A DNA stretch of 64,000 bases from Flavobacterium panici (GTDB taxonomy: Bacteria > Bacteroidota > Bacteroidia > Flavobacteriales > Flavobacteriaceae): assembly GCF_903819335.1 (NCBI RefSeq), contig NZ_CAIJDE010000064.1:100475-164474 (forward strand). Direction: 5' to 3'. Below the pieces are notes generated by a model. It saw only the letters and a list, made by a program, of their open reading frames with translations, was not told the DNA's origin and searched no databases. Below are positions 17,354-27,100 of this stretch, piece after piece. The position numbers were made by a program, and so were the translations under genes. Every line of letters begins with the position of its first letter. The first letter of the stretch is position 1.

Positions 17354-18558
17354 TGAATAAGAATATAAAAATATACATTTCTGTTCTGGTTTTTATTTTT
17401 ATCTTAATTCTGGTTTCAGATTATGACAAACCAAAACCTATTGACTGGCGTCCAACTTATTCTGTCAATGACAAAATTCCTTTTGGGTTATATGTTTTTG
17501 ATAAAGAAATTGGCGGTATTTTAAAAAAGCAAAAAATCCAAAGAATTTCAACTGTAACGCCTTATGAATTTTTAGATTCAAAATACGATGAAGATTCATT
17601 AGTCGAAACTTATTCTGTAAAAGGAACTTTTGTTAATATTTCTGTACAGAATAATATTGACGATCAGTCGATGAAAGAGATTATGTATTTCGTTTCACAC
17701 GGAAATAATGCCTTTTTAAGTATGGCAAATTTCCCAAAACCTTTATTGGATAGTTTGAAGTTTGAATATACTTCAAATTTCCGTCCAACAGATAGTTCAT
17801 TAGTCTGGATGGCAAATAAAAAACTGAGTCGAAAAGCATACAAATCAACAGGCGATATTGCCGATTATTTTTCTAAGATTGACACTTTAAACACCATTGT
17901 TTTAGGTTATCAGGGAAATCCAAAAAAGAAGAAAAACATAAATTTTATAAAAGTTCCTTATAAAAACGGAAATTTCTTTCTGCACATACATCCCGTTGCT
18001 TTTACAAATTATAATCTGCTCAAAAAGGATCGTTATCAATATGCTGAAAATGTGCTTTCTTATATTCCAAAAGGAGATGTTTTTTGGTACACAAAATTGC
18101 AGACAGATGAAAATATTTCCGGGTCGCCGCTTCGATATATATATAGTCAGCCGGCCTTAGCATGGGCTTTCTATTTATTCCTGATCGGCATGTTGATTTT
18201 TATGATATTTAATGCCAAAAGAAAACAGAGAATTGTTCCTATTTTGCAGCCATTATCAAATTTGACAATTGATTTTACCAAAACAATTGGTAATTTGTAC
18301 TATCAGGAAGGAGATCACAAGAATATAATTGATAAAAAAATCATTTATTTCTTAGAAAGAATCAGAACTGAATATTTAATCGACACCACAAAACTGGATG
18401 ACGAGTTTGTTAAAAAACTGCATCATAAAACAGGTAAAGACGAAAAAGATATTCAGGAACTGGTATTTTTAATTAACGAACACCGAAATAGTTATCATGA
18501 CAGTATTGAACAGGATTTAATCCGAATTAATAATGCAATCGAAAAAATCATACATTAA
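17353..18558 (+). CDS. DUF4350-domain protein
   Basis: 401 residues. An N-terminal membrane anchor (IKIYISVLVFIFILILVSDY) precedes a DUF4350 region: 'RPTYSVNDKIPFGLYVFDK' is the typical start, and FVSHGNNAFLSMANFPKPLL the middle. A second membrane helix (LAWAFYLFLIGMLIFMIFNA, about 273-292) is followed by a helical cytoplasmic tail. DUF4350 has a glutamine-amidotransferase-like fold without known catalysis. It shares the last base of the upstream stop region, so translation is coupled. Its place before moxR is the standard order in Bacteroidota. Confidence 0.82.
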   Translation: MNKNIKIYISVLVFIFILILVSDYDKPKPIDWRPTYSVNDKIPFGLYVFDKEIGGILKKQKIQRISTVTPYEFLDSKYDEDSLVETYSVKGTFVNISVQNNIDDQSMKEIMYFVSHGNNAFLSMANFPKPLLDSLKFEYTSNFRPTDSSLVWMANKKLSRKAYKSTGDIADYFSKIDTLNTIVLGYQGNPKKKKNINFIKVPYKNGNFFLHIHPVAFTNYNLLKKDRYQYAENVLSYIPKGDVFWYTKLQTDENISGSPLRYIYSQPALAWAFYLFLIGMLIFMIFNAKRKQRIVPILQPLSNLTIDFTKTIGNLYYQEGDHKNIIDKKIIYFLERIRTEYLIDTTKLDDEFVKKLHHKTGKDEKDIQELVFLINEHRNSYHDSIEQDLIRINNAIEKIIH

Positions 18559-18664
18559 AAATATTTGTGAAGATTTAAAATTAAAGAGTTAAAAAAAATC
18601 TTTTTTAATCCTAATAATCTGTGGCAAAAAAAATAAAACAAACGAATTAAAAAACACACCAAAC

Positions 18665-19678
18665 ATGGACGATATTAATACACCAGAAACAGAAATCACA
18701 AATGAAAATGTGAATTTTGAAACCAGAATAAATTTAGCACCGCTTTTAGAGCATGTAAACGCCATTAAAAAAGAAATCGAAACTGTAATTGTGGGACAGC
18801 ATAAAATGGTTGACCAGCTTTTGGTTGCTATTTTATCAAACGGTCACGTTTTACTGGAAGGTGTTCCCGGAGTTGCCAAAACAATTACAGCAAAGTTATT
18901 AGCAAAAACATTAAACATTGATTTTAGCCGAATTCAGTTTACACCGGATTTAATGCCATCTGATATTTTAGGAACTTCTATTTTCAATTTAAAAAGTTCA
19001 GAATTTGAATTCAAAAAAGGACCAATCTTTTCTAATTTAATTTTAATTGACGAGATCAACCGTGCGCCTGCAAAAACTCAGGCCGCTCTTTTTGAAGTTA
19101 TGGAAGAACGTCAAATTACAATTGACGGTTCCGGATATAAATTAGAAACTCCGTTTTTGGTAATTGCAACGCAAAACCCAATTGAGCAGGAAGGAACTTA
19201 CCGTTTGCCGGAAGCACAATTAGACCGTTTCTTGTTCAAAATCACGATCGATTATCCAAAATTAAACGAAGAAATCCTGATTATTCAGAGAGAGCATTTA
19301 TTGCAGGATCACGGAAAATTAGAAGCTATCCAAACACTTCTTTCTTCTGCAGAAATAAACCAGTATCAGGCTTTAGTTAAACAAATTAGAGTTGAACAAA
19401 ACTTATTAGAATATATTGCAAGAATCGTAGTAAACACAAGAGAAAATGCCTTTTTATATTTAGGAGCTTCGCCTCGTGCATCGATTGCAATTTTGAACGC
19501 TTCAAAAGGTTTCGCTGCCATTCGCGGACGTGATTTTGTTACTCCGGAAGATATTAAAGAAGCTGCAATTCCAGTTTTACAGCACCGTGTTATCGTTGCT
19601 CCGGAACGTGAAATGGAAGGAATTACAAGTTCTGAAATTATCAAACAAATTATCGAAACTGTAGAGATTCCTAGATAG
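18665..19678 (+). CDS. MoxR-family AAA+ ATPase
   Basis: 337 residues. Walker A is GVPGVAKT (about 66-73), Walker B LILIDEINRAP (about 125-135), sensor 1 ATQNPIEQEGTYRLPEAQLDRF (the MoxR hallmark), and arginine finger region GASPRASIAI with the C-terminal winged-helix-like lid. MoxR ATPases act as chaperone-like remodelers and are usually paired with DUF58 and von Willebrand proteins; here the DUF58 partner follows at 19813. The start ATG at 18665 is preceded by a 107-nt gap that contains a degenerate TAATCTGTGGCAAAAA repeat. Confidence 0.92.
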   Translation: MDDINTPETEITNENVNFETRINLAPLLEHVNAIKKEIETVIVGQHKMVDQLLVAILSNGHVLLEGVPGVAKTITAKLLAKTLNIDFSRIQFTPDLMPSDILGTSIFNLKSSEFEFKKGPIFSNLILIDEINRAPAKTQAALFEVMEERQITIDGSGYKLETPFLVIATQNPIEQEGTYRLPEAQLDRFLFKITIDYPKLNEEILIIQREHLLQDHGKLEAIQTLLSSAEINQYQALVKQIRVEQNLLEYIARIVVNTRENAFLYLGASPRASIAILNASKGFAAIRGRDFVTPEDIKEAAIPVLQHRVIVAPEREMEGITSSEIIKQIIETVEIPR

Positions 19679-19692
19679 TTCTCTGTTCCTGA

Positions 19693-19775
19693 GAGGTTTT
19701 CAAAACCTCGTAGGTATTAATTATATTATTTATTCTAAGTCAAAAACACCTACAAGGTTTTAAAAACCTTGCAGG
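19693..19775. repeat. GAGGTTTTCAAAACCTCGTAGGT inverted repeat
   Basis: Arm 1 (19693-19715, itself a small palindrome) faces arm 2 (19748-19775, ACCTACAAGGTTTTAAAAACCTTG). A truncated relative (CAAAACCTTGCAGGA) lies at 22823-22837. It separates moxR from the DUF58 gene and could lower read-through between them. Confidence 0.65.
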
Positions 19776-19812
19776 AGAACTTGAAACTTAAAACCTGAAA
19801 CTATAAAAAACA

Positions 19813-21144
19813 GTGAAGTTTATAAAAAGTCTATATCTCAATAATTTCTTCTTCTATGTGCTTTTGGGCATTATAGCATTATTTGTCTGCGCTTTTATTT
19901 TTCCAAATTTGTATAACGCAGTTTGGTTTATTATTTTGGTTTTGATCACTTTTTTAGGCTTGGATATTTTAATATTATATCTGGCAAAAACAGGAATTGA
20001 AGCAGAAAGAATTACACCCGAAAAGCTTTCAAATGGAGATTTAAACCCAATAAACATCAAAATCAGAAATCATTATACTTTTCCAATTTTAGTCAGGATA
20101 ATTGATGAAATTCCGTTTCAATTTCAGGTTCGTAATTTTAAAATTGCAAAAAGAGTAAAAGCGTCTGAAGAAAAAGAAATCGGATATGATCTTCGTCCAA
20201 CCGAACGCGGCGAATATCATTTTGGTTATTTAAACATTTACGTTTCTTCGCCATTAAGATTGATTTCAAGAAGATTTTCTTTTGCAAAAGATCAAATGGT
20301 GCCAACTTATCCGTCTTATATTCAATTAAGAAAATACGATTTAATAGCATTTTCGAATAATCTGTATCAATACGGAATCAAGAAAATCCGCCGAATTGGT
20401 CATACCATGGAATTTGAACAAATCAAAGAATATGTTCAGGGCGATGATCTTCGAACTTTAAACTGGAAAGCTACAGCAAAGAAAAATGCTTTGATGGTGA
20501 ATCAGTTTCAGGACGAAAAATCACAGTCTGTTTATTTGGCAATTGACAAAGGGCGCGTTATGCAAATGCCTTTTGATGGATTAAGTTTACTGGATTATGC
20601 TATAAATTCGACTTTGGTTTTATCAAATGTAATTTTGAAAAAACAGGATAAGGCTGGAATTTTTGCTTTTTCTAAAAAAGTAGAAAACAGAGTTTTTGCA
20701 GAAAGAAGAGGTTCGCAGATGCAAAAAATCCTTGAAACTTTATACAACATCAAAACCGACTTTTTCGAAAGCGATTACAGCCGATTATATGTTGATATCA
20801 AGAAAAACATCAACCAAAGAAGTTTGATTATTCTGTATACAAATTTCGAAACCATGGACGGCTTACATCGTCAGCTGCCCTATTTAAAAGGAATTGCAAA
20901 AAGTCATTTACTGGTTGTTGTCTTTTTTCAGAATACGGAACTAAACGCTATTATCAATAAAAAAACAGATACAATTCAGGAAGTTTACGATAAAGTAATT
21001 GCTGAAAAATTCATGTTTGAAAAACGTCTTATCGCAAACGAACTAAAGAAATACGGAATCCACTCGGTTTTAACACAGCCTGAGAATTTGACTTTGGATG
21101 CTATTAATAAGTATTTAGAGATTAAGGCTAGGGGGATTTTGTAG
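19813..21144 (+). CDS. DUF58-domain protein
   Basis: 443 residues using a GTG start at 19813. Two N-terminal hydrophobic helices (NNFFFYVLLGIIALFVCAF and FIILVLITFLGLDILIL) anchor it. The domain signature is GDDLRTLNWKATAKKNALMV (about 212-231), followed by a VWA-like fold with DKSQSVYLAIDKGRVM. DUF58 proteins are the usual partner of MoxR ATPases. The weak GTG start after the 134-nt repeat-containing gap suggests reduced translation compared with MoxR. Confidence 0.88.
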   Translation: MKFIKSLYLNNFFFYVLLGIIALFVCAFIFPNLYNAVWFIILVLITFLGLDILILYLAKTGIEAERITPEKLSNGDLNPINIKIRNHYTFPILVRIIDEIPFQFQVRNFKIAKRVKASEEKEIGYDLRPTERGEYHFGYLNIYVSSPLRLISRRFSFAKDQMVPTYPSYIQLRKYDLIAFSNNLYQYGIKKIRRIGHTMEFEQIKEYVQGDDLRTLNWKATAKKNALMVNQFQDEKSQSVYLAIDKGRVMQMPFDGLSLLDYAINSTLVLSNVILKKQDKAGIFAFSKKVENRVFAERRGSQMQKILETLYNIKTDFFESDYSRLYVDIKKNINQRSLIILYTNFETMDGLHRQLPYLKGIAKSHLLVVVFFQNTELNAIINKKTDTIQEVYDKVIAEKFMFEKRLIANELKKYGIHSVLTQPENLTLDAINKYLEIKARGIL

Positions 21145-21199
21145 AAGTTGTGAAATGTAGTTTGTAAAAAGTAAGATGATTACAGAAAAACATTGATTT

Positions 21200-21502
21200 A
21201 TGAATGAGCTCGAATCTCACATTTTCACGTACATTGTTCAATTTCGCGGAGGAACATATTGCACTCAAGTTATATCTGAAAACATAGAAAATTCAATTAT
21301 CAAATGGCTTGAAAAAATAAAAGAAGAAAAAAACGAAATACAATATTTAGGAACTAAAACGCTTGAAAATTTAGAATTTCAAATACTTAATCAAATGGAT
21401 TTTCCAACTAAACTTAACAGATTAAACAACGTTTGGTTTCTGCAATTTAGTTCTAAATCAGGATCTTTTTTTATAAATATTGTAAAGACTTCTAATACTT
21501 AA
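21200..21502 (+). CDS. Small protein of unknown function
   Basis: 100 residues with no signal peptide or membrane segment; MNELESHIFTYIVQFRGGTYCTQVISENIENSIIKW looks like one beta-strand layer with helices, comparable in size and style to orphan immunity-type proteins. No family was recognised. It lies alone between the DUF58 gene (56-nt gap) and the secreted phosphatase-like gene. It has normal codon use and no overlap with another frame, so it is probably a real gene, but nothing else supports a function. Confidence 0.5.
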   Translation: MNELESHIFTYIVQFRGGTYCTQVISENIENSIIKWLEKIKEEKNEIQYLGTKTLENLEFQILNQMDFPTKLNRLNNVWFLQFSSKSGSFFINIVKTSNT

Positions 21503-21642
21503 AAGCATTATTAAAATTTAAGCTTTAGAAATAGAACCATTTTATTCTCTGTTAATTAATGGTTATATTTAAAAATATGAATTAAGTTGATTTGAATTAT
21601 TGATTAGTTTTGGATATCAAATAACTTCTAAATCATTAAAAA

Positions 21643-22728
21643 ATGAAAAAAGCAATTCTAATTGTATTCATTTTAACCAGCCTATTTTGTTCTGCACAAA
21701 AAACAGAAAACATTATAATCATAACTACTGACGGTTTTAGATGGCAGGAAGTTTTTAAAGGATTAGATCCGGCAATTGCCAATGATAAAAAATTCAATCA
21801 GGGAGACAGTACTTATATTTATAAAAAATATTCTGCTTCAGATTTTGCAGGATCACGTCAAAAAATCATGCCTTTTTTCTGGACAGAAATTGCTTCGAAA
21901 GGGCAAATTTATGGAAATCGCGATCTTGGAAGTAAAGTAGATGTTTCAAATCCGTATTGGTTTAGTTATCCTGGATATAGCGAAATCATGACTGGAAATG
22001 TTGATGTTCAGATAAATTCTAACGGTTACAAACCCAATCCAAACGTAAATGTTCTGGAATTCCTGAATAAACAATCTAAACTAAAAGGGAAAGTTGCTGC
22101 TTTTGGTGCATGGGATGCTTTTGACCGAATTTTAAATGAAGAAAGAAGCGGTTTTCCGGTAATTTCTGCTTTTGATAATGTGGGCGGAAACAAACCTACA
22201 GCCTCTCAAAAACTATTAAACGAAATGCGAAATAATTCGTTTAAACCTTTTCACGAAGATGAATGTCTTGATGTTTTTACACATTATGAGGCAATGGACG
22301 AACTTAAAACAAAGAAACCAAAAGTATTATATATCTCTTACGGCGAAACCGACGAATGGGCGCATCATGGTCATTACAAATCGTATTTAGATGCGGTTAA
22401 TCAGGTAGATAAATGGATTAAAGAAATTTGGGATTTTGTACAAAATGATCCGCAGTACAAAAACAAAACAACTATATTTATAACCGTTGATCACGGCCGC
22501 GGCGACAAAATAAAATCACAATGGACAGATCACGGAGCTGATGTTGAAGGTGCATCACAAATTTGGTTCGCCGCAATGGGACCTGAAATTACTCCAAAAG
22601 GCGAAATCAAAACAGATTCTCAATTCTACCAAAAACAATTCGCCCAGACTTTTGCCAAAATCATGGGATATAATTTCACCACAGATCATCCTGTTGAAAC
22701 TGAAGTTAAAGAACTTTTTGACAAATAG
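21643..22728 (+). CDS. Secreted alkaline-phosphatase-superfamily hydrolase
   Basis: 361 residues with a Sec signal (MKKAILIVFILTSLFCSAQK). Metal-binding motifs of the alkaline phosphatase superfamily are visible: ITTDGFRW near the N-terminus, YGETDEWAHHGHY (Asp and His ligands, about 227-239), and TVDHGRGD followed by WTDHGAD (about 279-300). The nucleophile lies in the SYPGYSEIMTGN segment (about 104-115). No sulfatase-type CxPxR motif is present, so it is a phosphatase, phosphodiesterase or phosphoglyceromutase-like enzyme, not a sulfatase. Substrate unknown. Confidence 0.8.
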   Translation: MKKAILIVFILTSLFCSAQKTENIIIITTDGFRWQEVFKGLDPAIANDKKFNQGDSTYIYKKYSASDFAGSRQKIMPFFWTEIASKGQIYGNRDLGSKVDVSNPYWFSYPGYSEIMTGNVDVQINSNGYKPNPNVNVLEFLNKQSKLKGKVAAFGAWDAFDRILNEERSGFPVISAFDNVGGNKPTASQKLLNEMRNNSFKPFHEDECLDVFTHYEAMDELKTKKPKVLYISYGETDEWAHHGHYKSYLDAVNQVDKWIKEIWDFVQNDPQYKNKTTIFITVDHGRGDKIKSQWTDHGADVEGASQIWFAAMGPEITPKGEIKTDSQFYQKQFAQTFAKIMGYNFTTDHPVETEVKELFDK

Positions 22729-22734
22729 TTTTTT

Positions 22735-22813
22735 TTCACGAATTACGCGAATTTTCACTAATTTATTTTGATTGAACTCAATTATAATTCGTGAAAATTC
22801 GTGTAATTCGTGG
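22735..22813. repeat. TTCACGAATTACGCGAATTTTCAC inverted repeat
   Basis: Arms TTCACGAATTACGCGAATTTTCACTAATT (22735-22763) and ATAATTCGTGAAAATTCGTGTAATTCGTGG (22784-22813) are near-perfect inverted copies. They belong to the same family as 13100-13188. They sit directly after the phosphatase-superfamily stop codon, with a T-run at 22729-22736. Confidence 0.7.
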
Positions 22814-22896
22814 CGAAAACTATAAATATTCAAAACCTTGCAGGAAGAAAAAAACTCTGTACCTTTGAGCCTTTGCAACTTTGAGACTCAAAAAAA

Positions 22897-23685
22897 ATGA
22901 AACAAATAACTTCAGTTCAAAATCCGTTTATAAAATCGCTTGCTTTATTACAGGAAAAAGCAAAAGCCAGAAAACAAACCGGAACATTTTTAATTGAAGG
23001 GCAACGCGAAATTTCATTAGCCATAAAAGGCGGTTACGAAATTGAAACTGTTTTATTTTTACCCGATTTAGTGACCGAAAACCAAATCAATAAACTAGTT
23101 TCTTCATCGGTTCAGTTAATCGAAATCAACAAAGAAGTTTACCAAAAGCTAGCTTATCGCGATACAACCGAAGGTATCTTGGCTGTAGCCAAAACCAAAT
23201 CTCTAAAATTATCCGATTTAAAATTATCTGATAATCCATTAATTTTAGTGGCCGAATCTCTGGAAAAACCCGGAAATGTCGGCGCCGTTTTACGTACCGC
23301 AGATGCCGCAAATCTTGATGCCGTTTTAATTGCAGACCCAAAAAGCGATTTATACAATCCGAATATTGTGCGTTCCAGCGTTGGCTGTTTGTTTACCAAC
23401 CAAATCGCAACCGGAACAACCGAAGAAATTATTGCTTTTTTAAAAGAAAAAAAGATCAGTTTTTACTCGGCAACTTTACAAAATTCAACTTCCTATCATA
23501 CCCAAAACTTCACTACTCCAACCGCTTTGGTTGTTGGTACAGAAGCGACAGGCTTAACGCAAAAATGGCGTGACGAAGCAACGCAAAACATTATTATCCC
23601 AATGCAGGGCGAAATCGACAGCATGAATGTTTCTGTCGCTGCCGCTATTTTAATTTTTGAAGCAAAAAGACAAAGAGGGTTTTAG
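22897..23685 (+). CDS. TrmH/SpoU-family RNA 2'-O-methyltransferase
   Basis: 262 residues. The N-terminal substrate-binding domain (KQITSVQNPFIKSLALLQEK, then GTFLIEGQREISLA) precedes the SPOUT knot. SPOUT motifs: EKPGNVGAVLRTADAA (motif 1, with catalytic Asn-Arg), VVGTEATGL (motif 2) and IPMQGEIDSMNVSVAAAI (motif 3). These enzymes methylate a ribose in rRNA or tRNA. Which site is modified is not readable from sequence. The last Phe and the stop codon are part of a TTTTAGA heptamer array. Confidence 0.9.
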   Translation: MKQITSVQNPFIKSLALLQEKAKARKQTGTFLIEGQREISLAIKGGYEIETVLFLPDLVTENQINKLVSSSVQLIEINKEVYQKLAYRDTTEGILAVAKTKSLKLSDLKLSDNPLILVAESLEKPGNVGAVLRTADAANLDAVLIADPKSDLYNPNIVRSSVGCLFTNQIATGTTEEIIAFLKEKKISFYSATLQNSTSYHTQNFTTPTALVVGTEATGLTQKWRDEATQNIIIPMQGEIDSMNVSVAAAILIFEAKRQRGF

Positions 23686-23735
23686 ATTTTAGATTTTAGA
23701 TTTTAGATTTTAGATTTTAGATTTTAGATTTTAGA
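23680..23735 (+). repeat. Eight perfect TTTTAGA tandem copies
   Basis: Eight consecutive TTTTAGA units run from the last Phe codon and the stop codon of the methyltransferase gene into the intergenic gap. Every added or lost unit keeps the same stop, so length change would not alter the protein. A degenerate relative lies at 54391-54420. The remaining gap to 23931 has a GGAATTTGGAATTT-type element and a CTGAGCGAAGTCGAAG copy (23808-23825). Confidence 0.9.
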
Positions 23736-23931
23736 TTTATAAAAAATCGCTTTGCTCTTTTTTATTGGGATTTGGAATTTAAAAAATTGGAATTTATTTT
23801 CTGTCAGGCTGAGCGAAGTCGAAGCCCTTTTTTTATTCAAAAAATCTAAAATCTTAACTCTAAAATCAACAATCCATTCCCTTGCGTATGTTCTAAGTTA
23901 TTCTTATTTTTAGTACTTGAACTATGCCGTT

Positions 23932-26154
23932 ATGATAGAAATAGATATTGAAAAAGAAAACAAAGCAATTACGCACGAATACAAGGAATTACTGCGAATT
24001 AGTTACCAGACTTTAACACCTGCCGACAAAAAATTAATTCGTAAAGCTTTTGATGTTGCTGTTGATGCTCACAAAGAACAAAGACGCAAATCTGGCGAAG
24101 CGTATATCTTTCATCCTATTGCAGTTGCGAAAATTGTTGCCTCAGAAATTGGTCTGGGAGCGACCTCTATTGCCGCGGCTTTATTACACGATGTTGTCGA
24201 AGATACTCCCATAACTGTTGAAGATATTGAGCGTTTATTTAATCCAAAAGTAGCGCAGCTTGTTGAAGGTTTAACTAAGATTTCGTTAGTTCAAAAAGAT
24301 TTAAATGCATCCATGCAGGCGGAGAATTTCCGCAAAATGATTCTGACTTTGAACGATGACGTGCGTGTAATTTTGATAAAATTAGCCGATCGTCTTCATA
24401 ATATGCAGACCATGGATTCAATGGCAGAATATAAACAGACGAAAATTGCTTCTGAAACGCTTTATATTTATGCTCCTCTCGCCCATCGTTTGGGACTTTA
24501 CAATATCAAAACCAAACTGGAAGATTTGGGATTAAAATATACAGAACCTGCTGTATACGAAGATATTGTAAGCAAAATTAGAGAAACTAAGGAAGAACAG
24601 GATGCTTACATCAAAGATATCTCTGATGTTTTAAAGAAATCTCTTGATGCTGAAAATATAGATTATATTATAAAAGGCCGTCCGAAATCTATTTATTCGA
24701 TCCGCCGTAAAATGCGCGCGCAAAACGTGAGTTTTGATGAAGTGTACGATAAATTTGCGCTTAGAATCGTTTATAAATCAGATCCGCATGATGAAAAATT
24801 CATCGCCTGGAAAATATATTCCATCGTAACTGATCATTACAGACCGAGCCCAAGCCGTTTGCGTGACTGGATTTCATCTCCAAAATCAACTGGATATGAA
24901 GCACTTCACATAACTGTTATGGGACCAAAAGGCCGCTGGGTTGAAGTTCAGGTTCGAAGCGAGCGTATGGATGAAATTGCAGAAAAAGGTTATGCAGCAC
25001 ATTACAAATATAAAAATGGCGCAAGTGAAGAAAGCGGTTTAGATGTCTGGCTGAATTTACTTCGTGAAGCTTTAGAAAATCCGGAGACAAATGCGGTAGA
25101 TTTTGTGGAAGATTTCAAAATGAATTTATATTCAAAAGAAATTTTCATTTTTACCCCAAAAGGAGAAATAAAATCATTGCCAAAAGGCGCAACTTCGTTG
25201 GATTTTGCTTTTAGTATTCACTCAGAAATTGGAATTAAAACAAGAGGAACCCGCGTAAACGGGCGTCTTGTGCCTTTAAACCACGAATTAAAAAGCGGTG
25301 ATCAGGTTGAAGTTATTACATCGGCAAACCAAAAACCTACGGTAAACTGGTTGGAATATGTAACCACTTCAAGAGCAAAAAATAAGATCAAAAACGTTCT
25401 TAACGAGAACACGAAAAAAATTGGCGAGGAAGGAAAAGAATTACTCACCCGAAAACTTAAACATTTAAAAATTACGCTTAACGAACAAGTTACAAACGAG
25501 TTAGTTAACTTTTTTAAACTAAAAACCAGTTTAGATTTATTTTACCGCGTTGGAATTGGTGCTATCGAAAATCAGCAGTTAAAAGATTACGCAGCACAAA
25601 AAGGAAATACGTTCATCAATTTCTTTAAAAATAAAATTAAAAGAAATAAAGACAACACCGCTGCCGAAGATATCCACAAACCAGTCATTAGCAGTAATTA
25701 CGACATGCTGGTTTTTGGAACTGAGCATGATAAACTGGATTATAAACTTTCGCAATGCTGTAACCCAATTCCGGGTGACGATGTTTTTGGTTTCGTTACG
25801 ATAAACGAAGGAATTAAAGTGCATAAAAAAGATTGTCCAAATGCTATTGGAATGCAGTCTAATTATGCATACAGAATCATGAGTGCCAAATGGATAGATT
25901 CTTCTCAAGAAGAATTTAAAGCCATTATCAATATTACCGGAATGGACGTTTTAGGACTTACAAATCAATTAACGCGAGTAATTTCAAACAATATGAGCGT
26001 TAATATTCAGAGTATTTCGTTGAGTACGGATGCGGGAATTTTTCACGGACAAATCGCGGTAATTGTTCAAAACAATACCATTTTGAAAAAAATGATCAAT
26101 GCCATTAAAAAAATTGACGGCGTTGATAAAGTTACCAGAGAATATAGAACCTAA
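23932..26154 (+). CDS. Bifunctional (p)ppGpp synthetase/hydrolase (RelA/SpoT)
   Basis: 740 residues from the ATG at 23932 (the upstream TTG at 23917 is less likely). Order of domains: HD hydrolase with FHPIAVAKIVA, ALLHDVVEDT and KLADRLHNMQT (about 50-160); synthetase with KGRPKSIYSIRRKM and ALRIVY (about 240-290); TGS domain with FTPKGEIKSLPKGATSLDFAF (about 400-420); zinc-finger-like and C-terminal ACT domain (ISLSTDAGIFHGQI). The HD residues are intact, so both synthesis and hydrolysis of the alarmone are expected. It is unlinked to the fur gene by repeats but lies in the usual Bacteroidota neighbourhood. Confidence 0.94.
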   Translation: MIEIDIEKENKAITHEYKELLRISYQTLTPADKKLIRKAFDVAVDAHKEQRRKSGEAYIFHPIAVAKIVASEIGLGATSIAAALLHDVVEDTPITVEDIERLFNPKVAQLVEGLTKISLVQKDLNASMQAENFRKMILTLNDDVRVILIKLADRLHNMQTMDSMAEYKQTKIASETLYIYAPLAHRLGLYNIKTKLEDLGLKYTEPAVYEDIVSKIRETKEEQDAYIKDISDVLKKSLDAENIDYIIKGRPKSIYSIRRKMRAQNVSFDEVYDKFALRIVYKSDPHDEKFIAWKIYSIVTDHYRPSPSRLRDWISSPKSTGYEALHITVMGPKGRWVEVQVRSERMDEIAEKGYAAHYKYKNGASEESGLDVWLNLLREALENPETNAVDFVEDFKMNLYSKEIFIFTPKGEIKSLPKGATSLDFAFSIHSEIGIKTRGTRVNGRLVPLNHELKSGDQVEVITSANQKPTVNWLEYVTTSRAKNKIKNVLNENTKKIGEEGKELLTRKLKHLKITLNEQVTNELVNFFKLKTSLDLFYRVGIGAIENQQLKDYAAQKGNTFINFFKNKIKRNKDNTAAEDIHKPVISSNYDMLVFGTEHDKLDYKLSQCCNPIPGDDVFGFVTINEGIKVHKKDCPNAIGMQSNYAYRIMSAKWIDSSQEEFKAIINITGMDVLGLTNQLTRVISNNMSVNIQSISLSTDAGIFHGQIAVIVQNNTILKKMINAIKKIDGVDKVTREYRT

Positions 26155-26195
26155 TTTATATTTAAAAAATATTAGGCATGATTAATAAAAAACCA

Positions 26196-26343
26196 TTTAA
26201 CACATAGAAACATAGATTTATTATAATCAATTTATAATGTTAAAGGTAAAATAAATGACACATCATTTACACATAGCTATGTTTGTTTATACAAGTGAAA
26301 CGCCTTTGCAGACAAAGAAAAACTATGCTTCTATGTGTTTAAA
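26196..26343. repeat. CACATAGAAACATAG inverted repeat
   Basis: TTTAACACATAGAAACATAG at 26196-26215 pairs with CTATGCTTCTATGTGTTTAAA at 26323-26343 with a few mismatches; inner CACATAGCTATG lies at 26269-26280. A single copy of the arm is at 7509-7525. It fills the gap after the RelA/SpoT gene. Confidence 0.65.
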
Positions 26344-26387
26344 TAATTTAAACTCAAAGCGTCAAAACAAGAACCAAATCATTGTTT

Positions 26388-26930
26388 ATGAAAAATGAAA
26401 ACCTAGAAATTCCCGAAGTTATTTTTGATGAAAATGGAGAACTTTTAATTGTCGCTTCTAAATCTTCCTCAAAAGATGATTTCGATTTCTTTCAGGGAAA
26501 ATCAGTTATTCGTAACAAAAAACTAAAAACAAGATTTGCCAACTGTACGGAGTGGATTGAGTTTCCATCAACTCAGGAAATGTATAAAATTTTAAACGGG
26601 ATTGGCAATATTGATAATTTTCTTGCCACTTTTGACGGAGAACCTTTTGAAGGAATGACCGTTAGATTATTTAATCCGAAGACAAAATTGTGGAGCATTT
26701 ACTGGGCCGATTCTAATTCAGGAACATTAGACAAACCTGTTGTAGGCTCATTTGAAGATAAAATTGGACATTTTTTCTCTAAAGATATTTACGAAGGCAA
26801 AAATGTAATTCAGGTATTTAGATGGGATGCCCGTGACGAAAATAATCCGGTGTGGAGTCAAGCCATGTCTGACGATCAGGGAAAAACATGGGAATGGAAC
26901 TGGTACATGTATATGTCAAAAACGAACTGA
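26388..26930 (+). CDS. Conserved protein of unknown function (DUF1579-like)
   Basis: About 180 residues from the ATG at 26388 (a TTG lies two codons upstream). No signal peptide or membrane segment. The sequence is rich in aromatic strand-like segments (LWSIYWADSNSGTLDKPVVG, VIQVFRWDARDENNPVWSQ, WEWNWYMYM), a pattern of small beta-barrel proteins such as DUF1579 or lipocalin-like folds. Family assignment is weak. It is alone between the RelA/SpoT and fur genes. Confidence 0.55.
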   Translation: MKNENLEIPEVIFDENGELLIVASKSSSKDDFDFFQGKSVIRNKKLKTRFANCTEWIEFPSTQEMYKILNGIGNIDNFLATFDGEPFEGMTVRLFNPKTKLWSIYWADSNSGTLDKPVVGSFEDKIGHFFSKDIYEGKNVIQVFRWDARDENNPVWSQAMSDDQGKTWEWNWYMYMSKTN

Positions 26931-27100
26931 AAATCTGTTATTTTTCTCCTAAATTAAAATAATTATGTTAATTAAGTTCTGTTGGACTTTGTAAAATATA
27001 ATAGCGCAAAAGCCTGAATTTGGTACATTCTCTGTTATCAAATTCCAGTTTAAACGTTAAACTTTAAACCCGAAACTTTTATTCATTAAAAATAAAAAAT

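Noticed and set aside
21643..22728. Reading the phosphatase-superfamily gene as a sulfatase substrate of the FGE-type enzyme
   Set aside because: It lacks the CxPxR sulfatase motif; the N-terminal region has no Cys nucleophile.
23680..23735. TTTTAGA array as a phase-variation switch
   Set aside because: The unit keeps the same stop at each length and no promoter spacing depends on it, so no switch is expected.
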